This document shows, one piece after another, positions 46,129-52,752 of a DNA stretch of 64,000 nt. Source of the stretch: CBDDBH01 sp965225625 (GTDB taxonomy: Bacteria > Pseudomonadota > Gammaproteobacteria > JADZEE01). Position 1 is the stretch's first letter. Each line of letters begins with the position of its first letter. The stretch covers positions 1-64,000 of the forward strand of contig CBDDBH010000033.1 of NCBI GenBank assembly GCA_965225625.1. The letters are read 5' to 3'. The notes beneath the pieces are model-generated. The model was not told the origin of the DNA. It worked only from the letters and a program-made list of their open reading frames with translations, and ran no database searches. The translations under genes and the position numbers were made by a program.

Positions 46129-46731
46129 ATGGCTACGCACAAGTCTATCAAGCGGGCGGCGATCTACGCCCGTGTTTCTACCGATGAACAAACCAGCGTT
46201 AATCAGCTCATGGAGCTGCGCGCCGTTGCCGAGCATTGCGGCTGGGTGCTCGTTGCCGAGTACACCGATAATGGCGTCAGCGGTGCAAAGGGCCGTGACA
46301 AGCGTCCTGGCTTTGACGCGCTCTGTAAGGCCGCTGTGAGGCGAGAGTTCGATGTGGTCCTAGCATGGTCCGTCGACCGACTGGGACGCTCCCTGCAGCA
46401 CCTAGTCGCATTCCTTGGGGAAATCCACGCGAAGGGGGTAGACCTCTACCTCCACCAGCAAGGTGTTGACACCACCACCCCCGCAGGCAAAGCGCTGTTT
46501 CAGATGATGGGCGTATTTGCCGAGTTTGAGCGAGCCATGATCCAAGAACGCGTAAAGGCGGGTCTGGCGAGAGCGAGAGCGCAGGGGAAAACGCTAGGCA
46601 GGCCCAGGGTACACGTGTCCATGGAGACCGCCATCCGCGAAGCTAGATGCGCGGGGAAGGGTATCCGGCAGATCTCCCGAGACCTGCAGGTAAGCACCTA
46701 TGTCGTGCGGAGAGTGGTGCAAGCCCAATAA
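46129..46731 (+). CDS. Small serine recombinase (resolvase/invertase)
   Basis: A 200-residue serine recombinase. The catalytic serine is in IYARVSTDEQTSVNQL; LAWSVDRLGRSLQHLVAFL and the E-helix region EFERAMIQERVKAGLARA are typical; a C-terminal HTH (GIRQISRDLQVSTYVVRRVV) completes it. I start at MATHKSIKRAA. It could resolve or invert DNA in the element, but I found no obvious inverted res-like sites around it. It is the only plus-strand gene in this half of the element apart from the kinase fragment. Confidence 0.9.
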   Translation: MATHKSIKRAAIYARVSTDEQTSVNQLMELRAVAEHCGWVLVAEYTDNGVSGAKGRDKRPGFDALCKAAVRREFDVVLAWSVDRLGRSLQHLVAFLGEIHAKGVDLYLHQQGVDTTTPAGKALFQMMGVFAEFERAMIQERVKAGLARARAQGKTLGRPRVHVSMETAIREARCAGKGIRQISRDLQVSTYVVRRVVQAQ

Positions 46732-46809
46732 CGAAAGCCCGACACATGGCCGTCTCACATCGCTTGCCATTGGTCGTATTGCGCCCCATATTTCAGGTGT
46801 CAACCGGTA

Positions 46810-49527
46810 TTAAGGACTGCCTGAAAACGTCAACACCAAGTCCTGAATACCAAGGTCCCCTGAGCCGCTGAATAGGTAGTCATCGCCGTCCTGGCTCACC
46901 AATACCGCACCGATTGAAAAGTAGCCGCCAGCGGCTGCGCTAATATCGGCCAAGGCGGACGCGTTGAGTTTGAAACTGAGTATAACGTCGGGGTTAGGGT
47001 CGCCACCTGGCACGTCAAACGAGCCGTAGCTAGTACCCGTCCCGAGGTCCGAATGTATAGCGGGGTTAGGACCGACGTTGTTGTTCAGCACCGCTGCATC
47101 CGTCGAGACATCAAAAAATTCCAGAGTTTCTACGGCTTCGTTTGTTTGACCCGACTGATAGCGCCGCAGGTCGAGGCGGGCATTGATAAGCTGCCCCAAA
47201 CCACCGGGCAACTGCGACGTGTCGAAGGTGAAAAAGCATCTGAGGTTATTATTGATGCCGCCCGTGATGTAGTTGTCATTGTGGTCACTGTTGGGTGAAG
47301 TCGCGCTCCACCATCCCTGGTTATCGGTGCCGCTGTCGAACTGGCTTTGCGAGGTCGATAGGGTAACGATTGTGACCGTTGGTGGCTCGGGTTTAGGATC
47401 ATCCGTATCCAACAACAACGATAGCCACGGCATCGAAACGTTGGGTTTGGAGTTCGGGTCTCGCGGATTCGTGCCTCCTCGAAATTCACGGAGATTTGTG
47501 AACCCATCGCCGTCGGCGTCTTCACTCGCGTCCGCTGGATTCAGTGCATCAAAGTTGTTCTCAGTTTCATACGTATCCGTCATCCCGTCGTTATCATCGT
47601 CATCGTCGGCGTTATTGCCGACGCCGTCACCATCAGTATCCACAGACTCATTTGGATTAAGCGGGAAAGCATCTTGAGCATCCGGTACATTGTCATTGTC
47701 GTCATCGATATCCGCGTTGTTGCCTATCCCGTCACCATCGGAATCAATTTGTTCGGTCGGGTCTAACGGAAGGTCATCAGCGTTATCCCCGGTGCCATCT
47801 CCATCGCTGTCTACGGATTCGTTCGGGTCAAAGGGAAACGCATCCTGCGTGTCCAGCACCCCGTCGTTGTCATCATCAGTGTCGGCGTTATCCCCCGTTC
47901 CGTCGCCGTCGCTATCCGCCGATTCGCTCGGATCAAAGGGAAACGCATCCTGCGTGTCCAGCACCCCGTCGTTGTCATCATCAGTGTCGGCGTTATCCCC
48001 CGTTCCGTCGCCGTCGCTATCCGCCGATTCGCTCGGATCAAAGGGAAACGCATCCTGCGCGTCTAACACACCGTCGTTGTCGTCATCGGTGTCACAGGCA
48101 TCGCCGAATGGGTCACTGTCGGCATTTGCCTGCCCAGCGTTGGGGACGAGCGGGCAATTATCCATCGTGTCGGCAACACCATCGCTGTCATCATCGTTGT
48201 CGCAGTCGTCACCAGCGCCGTCGTTGTCAGTGTCGCTTTGAGAGGGATTCGACACTGTCGGGCAGTTGTCATTCGGTACGCTAGTTTGAAACGGCCAATC
48301 AAAGGTGAAAACCCAGCTCCCGTCTGTAATACCTGCATTGGTAAAGTATCCTCTTCCTCCACTGTATGCATTACTAGAAGCACTTTGCCTAATTGAACAG
48401 AATCCGGTCGATTTCAATACGATTGCAAAGCGTTCGCCCAAAGCGAATGAGATGGGATTAGAAAACCATAAACTTCGGAAGATTTGCGGATACGGTAGGG
48501 AACTGGCACTAAAAGTCTCAGATGCGAGCGCAATACCATCAGGCTCATCATTTTGCACACCCTGAATGTCTATAGTCAGATCACCGTCTCGGCAAGCGAT
48601 AGGCACACGAATTTGGGTTAGGAAACCTGCGCGACCTACCGTAACGACCTGTGCAATGAGTTGAGGAGTGTTTTCTGGCGATACGTCACCAATTCCCGAA
48701 TTTTTGTCATCAGGGTCGAGTTCTGTCTGCTCTTGATCCGTTATTGGCGTATCCAGTACGCCGTCACCATCCTGATCGTCGTTATCTTGGTTATCGGGTA
48801 TACCGTCGCCATCATCATCGTCGTCACAAGCATCACCCAGGCCATCTCCGTCAAGGTCATTCTGCCCTGGGTTCGCAATATCACGGCAATTGTCCACATT
48901 GTTTCTAATCACGTCGCCATCGGCATCGCCATAAATGAACACTGCGCCATCAATATCATCTTGTTGGGGGATTTCATCGTCATCTGCGAACGGAGACATG
49001 ATTGCGGGATTGTTTTCTTCATGGCCCATACCTATTGAGTGGCCCAACTCATGTATTGCGACCCGTCGAAAATCAGCTGTGCCGAATATCCATGGTCCTG
49101 AGTAGACGTCCCAAGTCTTGGTGCCGTTGAAAATAATCCCAGATTGCCGGAAGACTGTGCCCCCGTTTTTAGTTCGGGACTTTTCGATAGCGAGCACCGT
49201 AGAACCGAAGGCAGTTCCGCAATTCGTATCGCTGAAATCAACGCCATTTTTTGGCTCGGACGTATTCGGATCATTGCACGGATCTGCGGGACTATCCCGC
49301 ACACTGAGATAAGTGAACGGAGTCACTGCATTCCATTTTGCCATGGCGCTTTCAAACGTAGTGTTCCAATTCGGATCTCCGGGCGCCGTAGTGATGCCGA
49401 CATAAAAGGTCGCGGTTGCGTCGGGCCAACTGTGATCTTGGATTTCGAAGGCATACACAACAGGAACACTGAATCCCCACAACAGTAGAAACTTTAAACA
49501 GTTTGCTGGCCTCTCGCCGCTGCTCAT
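46810..49527 (-). CDS. Secreted matrixin-type metalloprotease with thrombospondin-3-like repeats
   Basis: A 905-residue secreted protein. N-terminal signal peptide (about 1-27); a matrixin protease domain with zinc motif HELGHSIGMGHE (HExxHxxGxxH) and Met-turn IMSPF; then calcium-binding DxDxDG-rich repeats of thrombospondin type 3 (for example DTDDDNDGVLDTQDAFPFDP) at about residues 200-280 and 420-680, separated by a beta-rich insert. A C-terminal domain of about 200 residues follows. Probably a calcium-stabilised extracellular protease. It is by far the largest gene of element 2 and looks like cargo. Two 35-residue repeats are identical at DNA level. Confidence 0.88.
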   Translation of the reverse strand: MSSGERPANCLKFLLLWGFSVPVVYAFEIQDHSWPDATATFYVGITTAPGDPNWNTTFESAMAKWNAVTPFTYLSVRDSPADPCNDPNTSEPKNGVDFSDTNCGTAFGSTVLAIEKSRTKNGGTVFRQSGIIFNGTKTWDVYSGPWIFGTADFRRVAIHELGHSIGMGHEENNPAIMSPFADDDEIPQQDDIDGAVFIYGDADGDVIRNNVDNCRDIANPGQNDLDGDGLGDACDDDDDGDGIPDNQDNDDQDGDGVLDTPITDQEQTELDPDDKNSGIGDVSPENTPQLIAQVVTVGRAGFLTQIRVPIACRDGDLTIDIQGVQNDEPDGIALASETFSASSLPYPQIFRSLWFSNPISFALGERFAIVLKSTGFCSIRQSASSNAYSGGRGYFTNAGITDGSWVFTFDWPFQTSVPNDNCPTVSNPSQSDTDNDGAGDDCDNDDDSDGVADTMDNCPLVPNAGQANADSDPFGDACDTDDDNDGVLDAQDAFPFDPSESADSDGDGTGDNADTDDDNDGVLDTQDAFPFDPSESADSDGDGTGDNADTDDDNDGVLDTQDAFPFDPNESVDSDGDGTGDNADDLPLDPTEQIDSDGDGIGNNADIDDDNDNVPDAQDAFPLNPNESVDTDGDGVGNNADDDDDNDGMTDTYETENNFDALNPADASEDADGDGFTNLREFRGGTNPRDPNSKPNVSMPWLSLLLDTDDPKPEPPTVTIVTLSTSQSQFDSGTDNQGWWSATSPNSDHNDNYITGGINNNLRCFFTFDTSQLPGGLGQLINARLDLRRYQSGQTNEAVETLEFFDVSTDAAVLNNNVGPNPAIHSDLGTGTSYGSFDVPGGDPNPDVILSFKLNASALADISAAAGGYFSIGAVLVSQDGDDYLFSGSGDLGIQDLVLTFSGSP
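47836..48045. repeat. Two identical 105-bp tandem repeats in the protease gene
   Basis: 47836-47940 and 47941-48045 appear identical base for base, each encoding one 35-residue thrombospondin-3-like unit; neighbouring units are diverged. Indicates recent duplication or conversion and potential for repeat-number change. Confidence 0.85.
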
Positions 49528-49614
49528 CGCTTGGTATCTACGTGGTTCAAGATCACATGAATTTTTAATTAGTCGAACACATCGTCGGGTGACCTGGAAA
49601 GCCTCGAATTATTA

Positions 49615-50205
49615 TTAGCGTGGTTGTAGGTTGTGGCTTATAGATTCTATGAATTCGTTGGCGGTAATGGCTCGCGCACCTGCGCTACCGACCCCTAATC
49701 CAAGGGGAGTCCCGCGCGATAATCCGGCCTGTGAACTTTGTGGTTTTGGTTCAATAGCGCGAACAGGTCGGCGTGCATGCGTAAATACCCGCTTTGTCCC
49801 AAATTCATCGGGTTCGACTAAATAATGGCCTTGGGTCCACCCCAGCAGTGGATTCACTTGTCGCCGCGCCAAGGACTCAACAAAGTAAATGCCCGTCTCA
49901 GCTAACTTGGGGAATTGCATTGATGCGACTTGCAGTCCTACATCACCGATCGTGCCACCCATAAACGCAAGCTCAATCTCGTCACCAACGGATGGTCCTT
50001 TAATAACGTCAATCACGTCGAAGGTCACATATGTCCAGATGTCTGGGGAGCGGTCATTTTTTCGTGCGTCGACGGCGATAACCCGGCCCTCAAATATCAA
50101 CCCGGCTTGCTGACAGAGCTCTTCGAAAGTGATTTGCAAGACGCTAGTGGCTGAACAGAGGATGGCAAATAACGCAAGATACGAGTAACAAATTAGACGC
50201 TTCAT
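49615..50205 (-). CDS. Hypothetical exported protein paired with the protease
   Basis: A 196-residue protein from MKRLICYSYLALFAILCS, a clear signal peptide. Mature part: FEELCQQAGLIFEGRVIAV, then TYVTFDVIDVIKGPSVGDEIEL, a beta-rich OB-like fold of the kind seen in secreted companions of matrix proteases. No known catalytic motif. Same strand as the protease and just upstream of it (gap 87 bp), so the two are probably co-expressed; it could be an inhibitor or adaptor. That role is inference. Confidence 0.65.
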   Translation of the reverse strand: MKRLICYSYLALFAILCSATSVLQITFEELCQQAGLIFEGRVIAVDARKNDRSPDIWTYVTFDVIDVIKGPSVGDEIELAFMGGTIGDVGLQVASMQFPKLAETGIYFVESLARRQVNPLLGWTQGHYLVEPDEFGTKRVFTHARRPVRAIEPKPQSSQAGLSRGTPLGLGVGSAGARAITANEFIESISHNLQPR

Positions 50206-50436
50206 AGCCTTTACTCGAATAAGGACAGTCTTGTAAGTGTAGCCAAAAGTCGTGACCAATTATGCCTGACGAAATTCAACGGAAGATTAGGAAGCTGGCG
50301 GCGTAGCGGAGTTTCGGTATCCGGCAAACGTCTGGAGGTTTCCAGTGTGATCTCAAAGGTCCCGGTCTTCCAGCAACAAGTTCACGGTTAGCACTTGGAC
50401 ATCCCACCTGGAATGCTCGCGTTCTTGCTTGTCGCG

Positions 50437-50793
50437 TCACTTGTCCGGTTGGCGATTCTTCAACCAGAAAATACATGCGGCTGTATCGGGCGGGTGATGC
50501 TTGGGCGCAAGCTCGACCGTCACAATGCCCTGCCCGTTGCAGAATATGTTGTCCTCGGGATGCTCGTAACCAATCGCGTGCAGGTACAGCGCGTGCGCCA
50601 CCTTGGAATCGGCCTCGGCTTTCGCTGGTAGGATGGCCGCGAGAAACTCGGGGTGTTTGATCTTCCAGTGGTTGATTGTCGATTCCGACACACAGAAGAA
50701 TTGCGCCAACTCTTGGTCTGCTGCACCGAACGGTTCACAGAGCTTTGCTGCCTGCTCGGCGTACATCGCTTTATAGGTTGTTGACCGCCCCAT
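50437..50793 (-). CDS. Terminase-small-subunit-like HTH protein
   Basis: A 118-residue protein. An N-terminal helix-turn-helix (YAEQAAKLCEPFGAADQEL, FFCVSESTINHWKIKHPEF) is followed by AEADSKVAHALYLHAIGYEH and ends PDTAACIFWLKNRQPDK. This is the layout of phage small terminase subunits (TerS) and their relatives, in which the protein recognises the packaging site. Phage satellites often encode their own TerS to redirect packaging. No large terminase gene is in the element. Confidence 0.75.
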   Translation of the reverse strand: MGRSTTYKAMYAEQAAKLCEPFGAADQELAQFFCVSESTINHWKIKHPEFLAAILPAKAEADSKVAHALYLHAIGYEHPEDNIFCNGQGIVTVELAPKHHPPDTAACIFWLKNRQPDK

Positions 50794-50815
50794 CGTGTGT
50801 GCAGTCAGTACAGCC

Positions 50816-51064
50816 TCACAGGCGCACGTCCTCGGGCAGGAACACTACTGGGATAGGTTGCCCGTCCGATGCCCCGGCAACTTCGCGCGTTAGGAGGCGG
50901 GCATAAAGTCTGTAGAACTCGGTTTGGTTCTGCTTTGCCCATTCCATCATCGTGGCAATGCCGCCGATACCCTCAAACACTTCGATCACGTTGTCCTTGA
51001 CCGTGCCCGAAACCTTGTTCGGGGTGCCTTTGGTTCGACCGCCGGTCTTCCTGCCCATTGCCAT
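50816..51064 (-). CDS. Small phage-type protein upstream of the TerS-like gene
   Basis: An 82-residue protein with a basic N-terminus GRKTGGRTKGTPNKV, typical of small proteins encoded beside phage packaging genes (the KGTPNK motif recurs in DUF5681-like proteins), and a helical remainder ending PVVFLPEDVRL. It is 22 bp upstream of the TerS-like gene in the same direction. Role unknown, likely DNA-binding. Confidence 0.65.
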   Translation of the reverse strand: MAMGRKTGGRTKGTPNKVSGTVKDNVIEVFEGIGGIATMMEWAKQNQTEFYRLYARLLTREVAGASDGQPIPVVFLPEDVRL

Positions 51065-51305
51065 CTACTTTGTCCAGTTTAGAAGATCGACTGCCAATCA
51101 TTACTAGAATTGATATGTAATAACATAACATGTTGTGCGCAGATCACACCACGTTGCGCTTAGCCGCGCCATCCGCGAGCAGGAGTTGCAGACGCCGTAG
51201 AGGTGGTGGTCGGTGGGGTTTGGAGGGAGAGCATTGGAGCAGTATCCCGTGCGCGGTGTTTGCATGCTGGTAACATTGCGTGGCGGCCCATAACCAACAA
51301 TCTTA

Positions 51306-51452
51306 ATGGCCAAGGTCCACCGCAACAGCCTGCAACCCGGGCAGAAGATCCAATGGTTCGAGATCAAGAAGATCCTCGGCCAAGGTGGCTTTGGCATTAC
51401 CTACCTCGCGGTTGATACCAACCTCGATCAGAAGGTTGCCATCAAGGAGTAG
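51306..51452 (+). pseudogene. N-terminal fragment of a serine/threonine protein kinase
   Basis: A 48-residue ORF beginning MAKVHRNSLQPGQKIQWFEI. It holds the glycine-rich loop LGQGGFGITYLA and the ATP-anchoring lysine in KVAIKE, then stops; the rest of the kinase is absent. It runs head-on into the membrane protein gene, overlapping it by 25 bp. This is the 5' stub of a Hanks-type kinase, cut off by rearrangement. Confidence 0.8.
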
Positions 51453-52105
51453 CGCACCAAACCCCATAAACCGGAGAGGTAGGCAACTCCGGCGACGAAA
51501 TATGGCAGGTGATAGTTACCCCACCATCGCCCGCTTAGTATCGCCTCCGTTTTTACTTCACGTAGTATTTCACGGGCTTCGTGCAAGTCTGCACCGTCCA
51601 ACTCGAGAATTTGTTCCTGCAGGTCACCCTGCTTGTTGGTCTCCCAACCGTCGCTCTCAACGCGATGTCTGAACACCCGGTGGAAATTAATTTGGATCCC
51701 ACCGGAACTGGTGTCCGCAAGCTGGGGCTTGTATAGCTCCTTCCACCGAGTGTTGGGCTTCATGATGTCGCGCTCGTCCAGCAACATGCGCCAGAACACG
51801 TCGAAGCGGTTCGACACGTACAAAAAATGGTGCAGCTCCGCTTCATACTGAGCGAGCGCCGGTCCGCGATGCAGCCAATAACGCCACAGCGAATACGTCA
51901 ATCCGAACCACGCGAACGCGGTGATGACGACGGGGTGTTTGAACGTGATCCCGACGCCACCGAGCGAAATGCCCGTCAAGTCACCGCCGGCCCATTCGTA
52001 CAGGATCAAGCCGAGCGAAAAGATGAACAGATTGCGCCGCTGGCGCAGCAGGCCTGGTTCGATATCCTTTGACGTGAGTTCGTGATTGTGGAGCACGACG
52101 CGCAT
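51428..52105 (-). CDS. Hypothetical membrane protein
   Basis: A 225-residue protein with two membrane segments near the N-terminus (about residues 25-42 and 56-72) and one near the C-terminus (about 200-220). The charged middle (about 85-190) is soluble. I do not recognise the family. It is the last intact gene before attR. Its 3' end truncates the kinase reading frame, so it may have arrived by the same rearrangement. Confidence 0.6.
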   Translation of the reverse strand: MRVVLHNHELTSKDIEPGLLRQRRNLFIFSLGLILYEWAGGDLTGISLGGVGITFKHPVVITAFAWFGLTYSLWRYWLHRGPALAQYEAELHHFLYVSNRFDVFWRMLLDERDIMKPNTRWKELYKPQLADTSSGGIQINFHRVFRHRVESDGWETNKQGDLQEQILELDGADLHEAREILREVKTEAILSGRWWGNYHLPYFVAGVAYLSGLWGLVRYSLMATF

Positions 52106-52621
52106 TCTTCGAATTTTAGACGATTTGGGCGCCGCCTCGGAATCGGGCAGTTCGCACGCACTAATCGCGAGCCTAAACGCGCTCGAGGCCGGACTGCGGG
52201 ACTTGTTGGTCGCGTCGGTGGAGCGGGTGGTCAGTTCCTCGGGTAAATGTCAGTCGTTTCGCTTGCGAGTAGGACGAGGAATACGACGAGCGTAATCCAG
52301 GGGCCGGCTGCGGCAAAAAGCCACACCAGCAGCGCTAGAGATAACGTCCAGCGAGTGAGGACGACAATCATTGCACCACAGGTTGCCGTATGTTTGATCG
52401 TTTTTCCATTTAATGCCCAGGCTATTAGTCGATACCTGTCTGCTTACCCTACCCGCACCTAATGGGCAAGAGAACGGGCGGTAGACCGTCAGAACGACCG
52501 GCTTACCGTTGCGGGAGATTTGCGGGGATTGGTTGAGCACCGTTGAGCACGGTGCTGCAAGAACGGCTTCGGACGTCGGCGCGAAAAATTAATTAAAACA
52601 AATGGTTAGAGTAAATTTCTG
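52106..52621. other. Right end of element 2, no clear gene
   Basis: No convincing CDS. It contains a plus-strand stretch reading AGLRDLLVASVERVV (about 52190-52235), similar to the micro-ORF at 6003-6086. The 17-bp sequence at 52510-52526 also occurs in the left end, and the short tandem repeat TTGAGCACCG/TTGAGCACGG lies at about 52533-52554. Confidence 0.5.
52510..52526. repeat. 17-bp repeat near right end, copy b
   Basis: TGCGGGAGATTTGCGGG, 95 bp from attR; identical to 41909-41925. Confidence 0.6.
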
Positions 52622-52642
52622 TGGTCGTCAACCAACATCACT
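52622..52642. repeat. attR: 21-bp core repeat of element 2
   Basis: Identical to 41790-41810. On its right the minus strand continues to the original response regulator start (ATGATAAGAGTG) with AGGGA upstream, that is, the displaced native start and ribosome-binding site. Confidence 0.9.
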
Positions 52643-52752
52643 CTTATCATTTATCAGGTCCCTGGGCATGTGGGCTGAGTGATGTAGTAAACTTAGCACC
52701 GCTGTGTGTAACGGGTCAACGCAACGAGGAGCGGTACAAATTGCCGAACAGG

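Larger units (their letters stand above)
41790..52642. mobile_element. Integrative element 2, satellite-like, in the response regulator gene
   Basis: Bounded by a perfect 21-bp direct repeat (41790-41810 and 52622-52642), with an integrase gene starting 57 bp inside the left end. Removal of one repeat and everything between restores a continuous response regulator ORF beginning ATGATAAGAGTGATG. Contents in order: integrase, excisionase, AAA+ helicase, leader ORF, hypothetical, resolvase, secreted metalloprotease, exported protein, terminase-small-subunit-like HTH protein, small phage-type protein, kinase fragment, membrane protein. Size (10.8 kb) and gene set suit a phage satellite. Confidence 0.88.

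Noticed and set aside
47690..48241. A Ser-rich plus-strand ORF of 183 codons
   Set aside because: It is the antisense reading of the repetitive Asp-rich metalloprotease gene; the repeats keep this frame open by themselves.
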